Origin: JACCZX01 sp963824935
Lineage (GTDB): Bacteria; Pseudomonadota; Gammaproteobacteria; Burkholderiales; Burkholderiaceae_F
Direction: 5' to 3'
NCBI GenBank assembly: GCA_963824935.1
Contig: CAWGRF010000010.1
Span: 310,001 to 374,000 of the forward strand
DNA length: 64,000 nucleotides
Shown in pieces: positions 53,022-61,960 of the stretch; within the stretch, counting starts at the first letter, position 1, and each line of letters opens with the position of its first letter. A program made the position numbers and the translations under genes. A model generated the notes under the pieces. It was not told the DNA's origin and made no database searches. It saw only the letters and a list, made by a program, of their open reading frames with translations.

Positions 53022-54495
53022 GCGAAAGAATCTTCTCTTCGGTGGCCTGCGCGCGCGCGAACTCGCCCGCCAGGCGGCCTTCGCGCATGACCAGGATCCG
53101 GTCGCACATGCCGAGCAGCTCCGGCAGCTCCGAGGAGATCAGCAGGATCGCCATGCCGCGCTGGGCGAGATCCGCCACCGTTGCGTAGATCTCCTTCTTA
53201 GCGGCGACATCGACGCCGCGCGTCGGCTCGTCGAGCATGAGGACGCGGGCCTGCGTCAGCAGCCATTTCGCCAGCACAACCTTCTGCTGGTTCCCGCCGC
53301 TCAGCATGCGAACCAGCCGCTCGATGTCGCGCGGGCGCACATCAAGCTCCCGCACCTTCGACTGGACGAGCGCGCTTTGCCGGCCGCGATTGAGCACGCC
53401 CCACCGGCTCATGGCGTCGAAGCTCGCCAGGCTGACGTTGTCGCGGATCGAGAGCCCCGGCACCAGGCCACTGCCAATCCGGTCCTCGGTCAGCATAGCG
53501 ATGCCGGCGCGCAGCGCGTCGCGCGGCGATCGGAGGCGCAGCACGCGTCCGTCGAGCAGGATCTCACCCGAGCTCGGTCGATCGGCGCCGAACGCGCAGC
53601 GCGCGACCTCGGTCCGCCCGCTGCCCATCAGTCCGTACAGGCCGACGATCTCGCCTTGGGCGACGGAGAAGGAGATGTCCTCGAAGCTGCCCGCCCGGCC
53701 GAGGCCCTTCAGCGCCAGGCGCTCGGGGCCGATCCCGGGCTGCCGCCGGGGAAAGATCTCCTGCAGCGAGCGGCCGACCATGAGCCGGATCAGGCCGTCG
53801 CGGTCGGTATCCCCGGGATCCACCGTGCCGACCAGCGCGCCGTCCTTCAGCACCGTGACCCGATCGGCGATCACGTACAGCTCGTCGAGGCGATGCGAGA
53901 TGTAGAGCACCAGCACGCCTTCGTTGCGCAGCCGCCGGATCAGCGCGAAGAGCGTCTTCAAGTCGTCTTCCGCGAGGACGGCGGAGGGCTCGTCCATGAT
54001 CAGGATCCGCGGCTTCAGGGCCACCGCCTTGGCGATCTCCACCACCTGGTGCCGCGACGCGCTCAGCCGGGATACGTTCAGCCGCACGTCGATACCGCGG
54101 AAACCGATCGCCTCGAGGATCTCCTGCGCCTTGCGGTGCGCGGCCGGCCAGTCGATCCACCACGGGACCCCGGCGGTCGGCATGGCGCCGAGGAGGATGT
54201 TCTCCGTGACGCTCAGGTTAGGCACGAGGTTGGCATGCTGGTGCACCATGCGGATGCCGATCTGCTGGCCGCGCAGCGGGCTGTCGATCGCCGCGGGCGC
54301 GCCGTCGAGCAGTATCTCGCCGGCGTCGGACTGGATCGCGCCGGTGAGGATGCGCGACAGCGTGCTCTTTCCCGCCCCGTTCTCGCCGACGATCGCGTGC
54401 ACCTCGCCGCTGCTGGCCGAGAAGTCGACGGCACGCAGCGCCTGGGTGCCGCCGTAGCGCTTGCTGATGCCGCGCATCTGCAGGAACGGCGTCAC
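53011..54495 (-). CDS. Sugar ABC transporter ATP-binding protein (RbsA type, two ATPase domains)
   Basis: A 494-residue protein with two nucleotide-binding halves. The first has GENGAGKSTLSRILTGAIQS (Walker A), LSASRHQVVEIAKAVALKPR (signature) and ILIMDEPSAVLAEDD (Walker B). In the second, VGLYGLMGSGRTEVARCAFG replaces the Walker A, as usual in RbsA/MglA, and LSGGNQQKVVLAKWLLTQAR and VLMLDEPTRGVDVAAKKEIY are the signature and Walker B. The start is a GTG at 54495 that overlaps the aldehyde dehydrogenase stop (GTGA). It energises import of the sugar bound by the RbsB-type protein. Confidence 0.93.
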   Translation of the reverse strand: MTPFLQMRGISKRYGGTQALRAVDFSASSGEVHAIVGENGAGKSTLSRILTGAIQSDAGEILLDGAPAAIDSPLRGQQIGIRMVHQHANLVPNLSVTENILLGAMPTAGVPWWIDWPAAHRKAQEILEAIGFRGIDVRLNVSRLSASRHQVVEIAKAVALKPRILIMDEPSAVLAEDDLKTLFALIRRLRNEGVLVLYISHRLDELYVIADRVTVLKDGALVGTVDPGDTDRDGLIRLMVGRSLQEIFPRRQPGIGPERLALKGLGRAGSFEDISFSVAQGEIVGLYGLMGSGRTEVARCAFGADRPSSGEILLDGRVLRLRSPRDALRAGIAMLTEDRIGSGLVPGLSIRDNVSLASFDAMSRWGVLNRGRQSALVQSKVRELDVRPRDIERLVRMLSGGNQQKVVLAKWLLTQARVLMLDEPTRGVDVAAKKEIYATVADLAQRGMAILLISSELPELLGMCDRILVMREGRLAGEFARAQATEEKILSHAN

Positions 54496-55931
54496 GACCC
54501 GAACACCCCGCTCATCAGCAGCGTCTTCTCCTCGGTCATGTCGAGCAGCGTCTCGTGCAGCCCCTCGCGGGCGTTGCCGCTCATTTTGGTGCCGCCGAAG
54601 GGCAGGTTCTCCAGCCGGATGGCGGTGCTGTGGTTTGCCACCACCGTGCCCACTTCGAGCGCCTGGAAGGCGCGCATCACGCGCGACAGGTCGCGGGTGA
54701 AGACGGCGGCCTGCAGACCATAGGGCCCAAGGTTGGCCAGCTCGAGCGCCTGCTCGAAGCTGTCGAAGGGAATGAGGGGCAGCACCGGGCCGAAGATCTC
54801 TTCCTGCAGCGCCGCGCTCTCGGCCGGCAGATCCTTGAGCAGCGTCGGCTCGAAGAAAGCGCCGCGGCGAGCGCCGCCGGCCACCACGGTGGCGCCCTCG
54901 GCGACCGCGCGCGCCACCTGCGCCTCAACGCGCTGCGCCGCCTGCTCGCTGATCAGCGGGCCGACGTCGGTGCCCGACTCCAGGGGATTGCCGAGCTTGA
55001 GAGCGCGCGTTTTCTCGACCAGCGCCGCGAGCAGCGGCTCGAAGATGCGGCGGTCGACCAGCACGCGCTTGACCGCGCAGCAGATCTGACCGTTGCCGCT
55101 GGTGAAGCGCCCCGCGACGAGGGCGGCCGCGACCTCCTGCAGGTCGGCGTCGTCGCACACGATCGTGGCGTCGTTGCCGCCGAGCTCGAGGTGCACCTTC
55201 TTCAGCGAGTCGGCGGCGTCGCGCAGGATCTGGCGCCCGGCAGCGGTGCTCCCGGTCATCGCTACCATCTGCACGCCCGCGGCGCGCACCAGCGCCACGC
55301 CCACCACCTCGCCGTCGCCGGTGACCACCTGGTGCGCCGCGCGCGGCAAGCCGGCGTCCTGCAGCAGACCGGCGATCCTGCCGATCGTCAGCGGGCACTC
55401 CTCTGGGGGCTTGGTGATGACAGCGTTGCCGGCGGCGAGCGCCGCGGCGACCTTGTGCGCCCACAGCTCGGCGGGATAGTTGAAAGGCACGATCGCCGCG
55501 ACAACGCCGCGCGGCTGGCGCAGCGTGATCGCGAGCGAGCCCTGCTGCCCGGGGATCGAGTCGAGCGGCGTGGCGCGGCCGAAGACCCGCTTCGCTTCCT
55601 CGGCGTAGCCGCGGAAGATACGGATCGCGGCGTCGAGCTCCGAGCGCACTTCACGCAGCGTCTTCCCGTTCTCGCGCGCGAGCAGGCGGCTCAGCGCCTC
55701 GTGCTCGGCCCGGATCGCGTCGGCGGCGCGGTTGATGATCGCCGCGCGCTCGTGGGAGGGCATCGCGGCCATCGCGCGCCTGCCCGCCTGCGCGGCGGCG
55801 ACCGCGCGCGCCGCGTCGGCAGCGGTGCCGCACGGCGCGGTCTCGATCAGCTCGCCCGTGGCCTTGTCGAAGATCGGGTCCACCGCCCCCTCCAACGCGT
55901 CGACCCACTCGCTGTCGATGAGCATCTGCAT
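54492..55931 (-). CDS. Aldehyde dehydrogenase family protein
   Basis: A 479-residue NAD(P)-dependent aldehyde dehydrogenase. The substrate tunnel and cofactor segments AIVPFNYPAELWAHKVAAAL and GSTAAGRQIL, the catalytic Glu in LELGGNDATIVCDDADLQEV, the catalytic Cys in TSGNGQICCAVKRVLVDRRI and PLPFGG-like LENLPFGGTKMSGNAREGL at the end are present. ATG 55931 has AGGAGG seven bases upstream. It resembles the succinate-semialdehyde/lactaldehyde dehydrogenase group. Leading the sugar-import operon under an IclR regulator, it probably oxidises an aldehyde formed from the imported sugar, for example lactaldehyde or glycolaldehyde; that is inference. Confidence 0.92.
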   Translation of the reverse strand: MQMLIDSEWVDALEGAVDPIFDKATGELIETAPCGTAADAARAVAAAQAGRRAMAAMPSHERAAIINRAADAIRAEHEALSRLLARENGKTLREVRSELDAAIRIFRGYAEEAKRVFGRATPLDSIPGQQGSLAITLRQPRGVVAAIVPFNYPAELWAHKVAAALAAGNAVITKPPEECPLTIGRIAGLLQDAGLPRAAHQVVTGDGEVVGVALVRAAGVQMVAMTGSTAAGRQILRDAADSLKKVHLELGGNDATIVCDDADLQEVAAALVAGRFTSGNGQICCAVKRVLVDRRIFEPLLAALVEKTRALKLGNPLESGTDVGPLISEQAAQRVEAQVARAVAEGATVVAGGARRGAFFEPTLLKDLPAESAALQEEIFGPVLPLIPFDSFEQALELANLGPYGLQAAVFTRDLSRVMRAFQALEVGTVVANHSTAIRLENLPFGGTKMSGNAREGLHETLLDMTEEKTLLMSGVFGS

Positions 55932-55970
55932 GGCCCGCCTCCTGATGTTCAAGTATCGCACCACGTAAAC

Positions 55971-56021
55971 GAATATTGCAATCCACTTGCAGCGGCCTCG
56001 CCTCCAGCGTACAAATATTGT
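55971..56021. promoter_or_regulatory. Candidate IclR operator region
   Basis: AATATTG occurs twice in the 93-base gap between the aldehyde dehydrogenase and iclR genes: GAATATTGCA at 55971-55980 and ACAAATATTGT at 56011-56021. The second is palindromic (ACAA-ATA-TTGT). Their placement between divergent genes fits a regulator binding site. Confidence 0.45.
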
Positions 56022-56024
56022 TTG

Positions 56025-56804
56025 ATGCGCACGCGCCGCAAAACCGTCGACCCCAACAAGAGCGCCACCGCGCTGCGCGCCCTGAACGTGCTGGAGGTGC
56101 TTTCGCAGGCGCGCGCGCCCATGTCGGCGGCCGAGGTCGCTGTCATCATCGACGCGGAGCGCAGCACCGCTTACCGCATGCTGATGACGCTGATGGACGC
56201 GGGCTACGTGCAGCGCGACCCGAGGACCCGCGGCTACCGCCTCGGCTACAAGATCCTGAGCCTGAGCCGGCCGCTGCTGAGCGGCGACGAGAAGTCGGAG
56301 CTCATCGGCGAGTGCCTGCGCGAGATTTCGGCGCACAGCGGAGAGACGGTCCACTACTCGGTGCTCGACCGGGATTGCGCGGTGCTGGTGCAGCGGGCGA
56401 AAGGAACGCAGCTCGTGACCATCGACTTTCAAATCGGAGACCGCGCGCCGCTGCACTGCACCTCCATCGGCAAGGTGCTGCTCGCCTACCAGGACGCTGC
56501 CCTGATCGACGCGGCGATCCGGCGCGGCCTGCCCAGGGCGGCGCGCAACACGATTACCAACGCGGCGCGGCTGCGCGCCGAGCTGCGCAAGGTGCGCGCG
56601 CAAGGCTATGCCTACGACGACTTCGAGTTTGCCGACGATATGCGTTGCGTCGCGGTACCGGTGCTCGAGAAGGACTGCAGCGTGACCGGCGGCATCAGCC
56701 TCTCCGGGCCGGCCTCGCGCTACACGCTGCCGAAGCTGCGCGAGCTGCGCGACTGCGCGATGGCGGCAGCGCGCGAACTATCTCTTAGACTCGGCGGCGC
56801 ATGA
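56025..56804 (+). CDS. IclR-family transcriptional regulator
   Basis: A 259-residue regulator. The winged helix-turn-helix covers SATALRALNVLEVLSQARAP, MSAAEVAVIIDAERSTAYRM and LMTLMDAGYVQRDPRTRGYR. The effector domain includes HYSVLDRDCAVLVQRAKGTQ, GDRAPLHCTSIGKVLLAYQD and VPVLEKDCSVTGGISLSGPA, the pattern of IclR/KdgR ligand domains. It is divergent from the aldehyde dehydrogenase and sugar ABC operon, which it most likely controls. The inducer is probably a sugar-derived acid or aldehyde. The frame is intact. Confidence 0.93.
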   Translation: MRTRRKTVDPNKSATALRALNVLEVLSQARAPMSAAEVAVIIDAERSTAYRMLMTLMDAGYVQRDPRTRGYRLGYKILSLSRPLLSGDEKSELIGECLREISAHSGETVHYSVLDRDCAVLVQRAKGTQLVTIDFQIGDRAPLHCTSIGKVLLAYQDAALIDAAIRRGLPRAARNTITNAARLRAELRKVRAQGYAYDDFEFADDMRCVAVPVLEKDCSVTGGISLSGPASRYTLPKLRELRDCAMAAARELSLRLGGA

Positions 56805-57195
56805 TCGAGGAATAGGTCCAGACCGGGAGCGAGGCGGCGTTGCGGAATACGAAGCTCCTCGCACGCCTTGATTCCGCCTCGGCACTTGTTTCGAGACGCA
56901 CGACCGTGAAGAGAGTCGTTTAAACGGCGTGGGCATTGGCGCAGCGTAGCGGCTTGTCGAGACATTCTCTATAACGGAATCCCTCCCGCGATCTAACCTG
57001 GCGGGAACGCTCCATGCCACGCCGCAGTGCAAATTGAGACGATGGACTCCCGGTGTTACCCTCGCGCCGCTTGCGCATTCTCTCGAAAACGAGCCACCCC
57101 GCCGACCTCGCTCACAAGGCGCGCGACGCTTGACGGCCAAAATGACCCACGTCCGAAGGCCGACTCCAAGAACACGATTTTTGGCAGGAGTTTGA
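56805..57195. other. 391-base region without a recognised gene
   Basis: Nothing protein-like is conserved on either strand, and no tRNA or clear terminator was found. A Shine-Dalgarno-like GGCAGGAG ends the region ahead of the oxidoreductase gene. No match to the missing parts of the M13 peptidase was noticed. A -10-like TATAAC lies near 56970 but without a good -35. Confidence 0.45.
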
Positions 57196-60100
57196 ATGAA
57201 CGCCCCCCTACCCGAGTCCGTCCGCCGTGCGCTGACGGAAGTTACTCTCGACGACAAGTGGACGCTTGACCGCGGCCGCGCCTACATGAGCGGCACGCAG
57301 GCGCTGATTCGCTTGGCGATGCTGCAGCATCAGCGCGATCAGCTCGCAGGGCTGAATACCGCGGGATTCCTAACGGGCTATCGCGGCTCACCGTTGGGCG
57401 GCGTCGATCAAACCGCAGTGCGCGCAAAGAAATTTCTCGAGCGCCACAACGTTCGCTTCCAGCCAGGGTTGAACGAAGACCTTGCAGCGACCGCCGTGTG
57501 GGGTACGCAGCAGGTCAACATGTACGAAGGCGCCAAGTACGACGGCGTCTTTGCGATGTGGTACGGCAAGGGGCCGGGCGTCGATCGCTGCGGCGATGTG
57601 TTCAAGCATGCAAACGCGGCGGGCACCAGCAAACACGGTGGAGTGATTGCGGTAGCCGGCGACGACCATGGCGCCAAGTCGTCGACCTTGCCGCATCAAT
57701 CCGATCACATCTTCAAGGCCTGCATGATGCCGGTGTTGTTCCCGGCGTCGGTGCAGGAATATCTCGATCTCGGCCTGCATGGCTTCGCGATGAGCCGATA
57801 TGCCGGCGTGTGGGTCGCAATGAAGACGGTGACCGAGGTGGTCGAAGCGTCGGCGTCGGTGATGGTCGATCCGGAGCGGCTCGACATCGTGATCCCGACC
57901 GATTTCGTGATGCCGCCCGACGGACTCAATATCCGCTGGCCCGATAGCCCGCTCGCATTGGAAGCGCGGCTGCTCGACTACAAGCTGTACGCCGCGCTCG
58001 CGTACTGCCGCGCCAACAAGCTGAATCACACAGTGATCGATTCGCCGCACGCGCGCTTCGGCATCGTCGCCAGCGGCAAGGCATATCTGGATACGCGGCA
58101 GGCGCTCTCCGACCTCGGCCTCGACGAACAAACGTGCAAGGACATCGGGATTCGATTGTTCAAGTGCGGCATGGTGTGGCCGCTCGAAGCCACCGCAGTG
58201 CGCTCGTTTGCCGAAGGGCTGGAAGAAATCCTGGTGGTCGAGGAAAAGCGCCAATTGCTCGAGTACGCGCTGAAGGAGGAGTTGTTCTCCTGGATCGGCA
58301 CCGGCAAGCGGGTGCCGCGCGTGATCGGCAAGTTCGACGAAAAGGACGGCGGCGAGTGGGCGGTGCCGCAGGGCAACTGGATCCTGCCGGCGCACTATGA
58401 ATTTTCACCGGTGATCGTGGCGAAGGCGATCGCGCAGCGAATCGGCAAGCTCGAATTGCCGGCTGAGATTCGCGCGCGGATGCAGATGCGCCTCGCGGTC
58501 ATCGATGCGAAGGAAAAAGCGCTCGCTAAGCCGCGCGTCATCGCCGAGCGCACGCCGTACTTCTGCTCGGGTTGCCCGCACAGCACATCGACCGTCGTGC
58601 CCGAAGGCTCGCGCGCGATGGCGGGCATCGGCTGCCACTACATGGCCCTGTGGATGGACCGCAACACCAGCACGTATACACAGATGGGCGGGGAAGGCGC
58701 GCCATGGATCGGGCAGGCGCCATTTACCCACGAGAAACACATCTTCGCGAACCTCGGTGACGGCACCTACTACCACTCGGGTTCAATGGCGGTGCGCGCA
58801 GCGGTCGCGGCCGATGTTTCGATCACGTACAAGATTTTGTTTAACGACGCGGTCGCGATGACCGGCGGCCAGCCGCACGATGGACCCTTGACGGTGCCGA
58901 TGATCACGCAACAGATGGCGGCCGAAGGCGTGAAGAAAATCGTGGTCGTCACCGACGAGCCGGACAAATATCCGAAGGACGCCGACTTTGCCGACGACGT
59001 CACGGTGCACCATCGCGACGAGCTCGATCGCATCCAGCTCGAGCTGCGCGAGCATCCCGGCGTATCGGTAATGGTCTACGACCAGACGTGCGCGGCCGAA
59101 AAGCGGCGCAAGCGCAAGAAAAACACGGCCGAGAAAACGTACTTTCCCGACCCTGCGCGCCGGGTCGTGATCAACGAGTTGGTGTGCGAAGGCTGCGGCG
59201 ATTGCAACATGAAGTCGAATTGCCTGTCGGTCGAGCCGCTGGAGACAGAGTTCGGACGCAAGCGCAAGATCAATCAGTCGACGTGCAATAAGGACTACTC
59301 GTGCCTGAATGGCTTCTGCCCGAGCTTTGTCACCGTCGAAGGCGGGCAGCTGAAGAAGGGCAAGTCGACCGTGGCGGCCAGCATTCCGAGCCTGCCGCAA
59401 CCGGCGCTGCCGTCTTTGCGATCGCAGGGTGCGTACGGCATCGTCATTACCGGAGTCGGCGGCACCGGTGTCGTGACGATCGGCCAGCTGCTGGGCATGG
59501 CGGCGCACCTCGAAGGCAAGGGAGTCTCGGTGCTCGATATGGCCGGCCTGGCGCAAAAAGGCGGTGCGGTGTTTTCGCATATGCAGATCGCGCCGACGCC
59601 GGAAGACTTGTACGCAACCCGCATTGCGATGGGCGAAGCCGACGTGGTGCTCGGCTGCGACCTGATCGTCACGACCAGCAATGAAGCGCTGTCGAAGATC
59701 AAGGCCGGTTACACCAAGGCAGTCGTCAATTCCTCGGAGTCGCCGACGGCTGATTTCGTACGCAATCCGGAGTGGCAGTACGGCAGCCCGAACCTTGCAA
59801 CGCAAGTACGTGAGGCGATTGGCGACAGCGAATGTGCGTTTGTCGACGCCAATGCGCTGGCGACCGCGTTAATGGGCGATGCCATTTACACCAATCCGCT
59901 GATACTCGGCTACGCGTGGCAGAAAGGATGGATTCCGCTTGCCTACGAAACGCTGCAGCGCGCGATCGAAATCAACGCGGTCGCGGTCGACGCCAACAAG
60001 AAGGCATTCGAATGGGGCCGCGCCGCGGCGCACGACGTCGAAATGGTCAAGCGCATCGCGTTCCCGGATAACGTGGTCGAGTTAAAGCGATTCGCGAGTT

Positions 60101-60771
60101 CGCTCGATGAAATCGTTGCGAAGCGCGTTGAGTTTTTGACCGGCTATCAAAACGAAGCCTATGCAAAGCGCTACGCCGATCTGGTCGAGCGCGTGCGCAA
60201 GGTCGAGTCCGATCGGCTGCAATCGACGCGCGTGACCGAGGCGGTCGCGCGCTACTACTTCAAGTTGCTCGCGTACAAGGACGAGTACGAAGTCGGACGA
60301 TTGCATTCCGATCCGGCGTTCCGCGCAAAGATCGCGGCGCAATTCGACGGCGATTACAAGCTCAACTTCTATATGGCGCCGCCGATCATTTCGAAGCCCG
60401 ATCCGGTGACCGGAAAAGTCGCGAAGAAGCGCTTCGGTCCATGGATGATGGGGGCGTTCTCGATGCTGGCCCGGTTGAAGTTCTTGCGTGGCTCGGCGTT
60501 CGATATCTTTGGCTACACCGCAGAGCGCCGCACCGAGCGGGCTTTGATTGGCGAGTACGAGGCGCTGGTCGAAGAAATCCTGTCCCGACTTTCGTCCGAC
60601 AATCAGCAGCTCGCGGTACAACTGGCCAGTATCCCGGACGACATTCGCGGCTACGGCCACATCAAGGAAGGCAATCTGAAAGTCGCGCGCGTCAAGTGGG
60701 ACGATCTGCTGGCCCGCTTGCGTGGGCAGACGAAGGCGCAAGTAATCAGCATCACGCCTCGAGCGGCGTGA
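57196..60771 (+). CDS. Indolepyruvate ferredoxin oxidoreductase (one-chain, 1191 residues)
   Basis: A cytosolic thiamine-diphosphate enzyme that decarboxylates aryl pyruvates to acyl-CoA with ferredoxin as acceptor, a step in aromatic amino acid degradation. All parts are in one chain: an N-terminal pyrimidine-binding domain (FLTGYRGSPLGGVDQTAVRA), a TPP-binding domain (FCSGCPHSTSTVVPEGSRAM, LGDGTYYHSGSMAVRAAVAA, LFNDAVAMTGGQPHDG), a ferredoxin-like region with cysteines in VCEGCGDCNMKSNCLSVEPL and CNKDYSCLNGFCPSFVTV, a gamma-type domain (VITGVGGTGVVTIGQLLGMA), and a C-terminal DUF6537 domain. CAGGAG precedes the ATG. This fused form is common in Alpha- and Betaproteobacteria. The frame is intact over 3.6 kb. 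Confidence 0.94.
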   Translation: MNAPLPESVRRALTEVTLDDKWTLDRGRAYMSGTQALIRLAMLQHQRDQLAGLNTAGFLTGYRGSPLGGVDQTAVRAKKFLERHNVRFQPGLNEDLAATAVWGTQQVNMYEGAKYDGVFAMWYGKGPGVDRCGDVFKHANAAGTSKHGGVIAVAGDDHGAKSSTLPHQSDHIFKACMMPVLFPASVQEYLDLGLHGFAMSRYAGVWVAMKTVTEVVEASASVMVDPERLDIVIPTDFVMPPDGLNIRWPDSPLALEARLLDYKLYAALAYCRANKLNHTVIDSPHARFGIVASGKAYLDTRQALSDLGLDEQTCKDIGIRLFKCGMVWPLEATAVRSFAEGLEEILVVEEKRQLLEYALKEELFSWIGTGKRVPRVIGKFDEKDGGEWAVPQGNWILPAHYEFSPVIVAKAIAQRIGKLELPAEIRARMQMRLAVIDAKEKALAKPRVIAERTPYFCSGCPHSTSTVVPEGSRAMAGIGCHYMALWMDRNTSTYTQMGGEGAPWIGQAPFTHEKHIFANLGDGTYYHSGSMAVRAAVAADVSITYKILFNDAVAMTGGQPHDGPLTVPMITQQMAAEGVKKIVVVTDEPDKYPKDADFADDVTVHHRDELDRIQLELREHPGVSVMVYDQTCAAEKRRKRKKNTAEKTYFPDPARRVVINELVCEGCGDCNMKSNCLSVEPLETEFGRKRKINQSTCNKDYSCLNGFCPSFVTVEGGQLKKGKSTVAASIPSLPQPALPSLRSQGAYGIVITGVGGTGVVTIGQLLGMAAHLEGKGVSVLDMAGLAQKGGAVFSHMQIAPTPEDLYATRIAMGEADVVLGCDLIVTTSNEALSKIKAGYTKAVVNSSESPTADFVRNPEWQYGSPNLATQVREAIGDSECAFVDANALATALMGDAIYTNPLILGYAWQKGWIPLAYETLQRAIEINAVAVDANKKAFEWGRAAAHDVEMVKRIAFPDNVVELKRFASSLDEIVAKRVEFLTGYQNEAYAKRYADLVERVRKVESDRLQSTRVTEAVARYYFKLLAYKDEYEVGRLHSDPAFRAKIAAQFDGDYKLNFYMAPPIISKPDPVTGKVAKKRFGPWMMGAFSMLARLKFLRGSAFDIFGYTAERRTERALIGEYEALVEEILSRLSSDNQQLAVQLASIPDDIRGYGHIKEGNLKVARVKWDDLLARLRGQTKAQVISITPRAA

Positions 60772-60787
60772 TACTCGTGATCGGTGA

Positions 60788-61879
60788 TTAAGGCTTGACC
60801 GGCTCCTGCACGATCGGCTCCCGCGGAGCTGGCTCGTTGGGCATATGCGCCAGAACGCTGTCCCACACTTCATCGTTGGTGTCGGTAAACCGCAGTCGCA
60901 CCGGCAGCCACTGAAACTCGGGCGCCATCCAGATCTCGACTCTGCGGCTCGCACCGGGTCCGCGCTTGCGATCGATCTTCAACGTCATCACATCGGTGCC
61001 GTTAATGCGGGTCGCCTCGAAGCCTTCGACGACAAACGAGTAGTTCTCGACGCTGCGGCGGGCGACAGTAAACGTCACCTCGGATCCGGGAGAGAAGCGC
61101 CACGGGTACGCCTGCGCCAACAACGGCAGGTGAAACTGCAGCGATAACGGATCCTGCGTTCCTTCGCCAAAGAATGCAGTCTTGTCTGCGCCGCGACCGA
61201 CGAAACTGACCGCGTTCGCCTTCCAGTCAAAGTCCGCGCGCAGCTCGCGATTGGCAATTTCGACTTTCTCAACATAGTTGTCCGGCGCAATGCCCCACGG
61301 CTTTAGCGTGCCGGTCGAGCGCAGATCGAGCAGCCCGGTCGGATCGACCGTGCGTAACCAGAGCTCGTAAGTGGCTTTGTCCGGATCAATCGACCAGTCG
61401 ACGTAGGTCAGAGCCGTAACGGGCAGCCGCGTGTAGGTCGTGCGATAGACGATGCGCCCCTTGGTCGGCACCGCCTCCGCGCCGGGCGGCAACTTCGCTG
61501 CGGCCGTCGGCGGAGGCGGTGGCTCGGCGGCGACGATCGGCGGCGCAGGCTCGGGAGGTACTTCGACCGGGGGCGGGGCTTCCACGATGGGCGCGGGCGC
61601 AGGAGTGGGCGCAGGCGGCGGCGTTATGGTCGGTGCGTTGCGCGCACGCGGGCGCGGCTTTGGCTTTGGCGCTTCAGCGGCCGGCGCGGGGGCCGGTGGC
61701 GGCGCCAGCAGTGAAACCGACAGCGTGGTTTGCGTTACTTGGTCCGGATCGAGCGCAGACAGTCCGCGCGAGAACACCATCAACGCGGCGAAATGCATCA
61801 GCAGCACCAGCGCAAATACGAACACCGCCCGCGGCATCGACGGGCCGCGCCAGGATTGTGCGGAGAAGCTGGTCGACAT
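60788..61879 (-). CDS. DUF3108-domain protein with membrane anchor and Pro-rich linker
   Basis: A 363-residue protein: a cytoplasmic N-terminus, one transmembrane helix (VFVFALVLLMHFAALMVF), a long Pro/Ala linker (TITPPPAPTPAPAPIVEAPP and similar), then a periplasmic DUF3108 domain (RIVYRTTYTRLPVTALTYVD, VEKVEIANRELRADFDWKAN, RRVEIWMAPEFQWLPVRLRF). The layout resembles a TonB-like anchored periplasmic protein. Function unknown. ATG 61879 was chosen because the helix follows immediately; the frame extends upstream without homology. It converges with the oxidoreductase gene 16 bases away. Confidence 0.88.
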   Translation of the reverse strand: MSTSFSAQSWRGPSMPRAVFVFALVLLMHFAALMVFSRGLSALDPDQVTQTTLSVSLLAPPPAPAPAAEAPKPKPRPRARNAPTITPPPAPTPAPAPIVEAPPPVEVPPEPAPPIVAAEPPPPPTAAAKLPPGAEAVPTKGRIVYRTTYTRLPVTALTYVDWSIDPDKATYELWLRTVDPTGLLDLRSTGTLKPWGIAPDNYVEKVEIANRELRADFDWKANAVSFVGRGADKTAFFGEGTQDPLSLQFHLPLLAQAYPWRFSPGSEVTFTVARRSVENYSFVVEGFEATRINGTDVMTLKIDRKRGPGASRRVEIWMAPEFQWLPVRLRFTDTNDEVWDSVLAHMPNEPAPREPIVQEPVKP

Positions 61880-61960
61880 GATCGAGTTGGACTCGCTTAT
61901 AGCCAAAGTGTGCGCTGTACGAACGCTAAGATACAGTGGTCTTCTTGAGGCAATCGATCG

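Noticed and set aside
52594..54723. 709-residue plus-strand frame opposite rbsA/rbsC-type genes
   Set aside because: Antisense to two conserved transporter genes; high G+C keeps such frames open.
54555..56024. Upstream half of a 749-residue plus-strand frame ending in the IclR gene
   Set aside because: The part before ATG 56025 is antisense to the aldehyde dehydrogenase; only the IclR part is real.
56805..57195. Possible tRNA or missing M13 sequence in the gap
   Set aside because: No cloverleaf-like arms or T-loop consensus, and no M13-like peptide in any frame.
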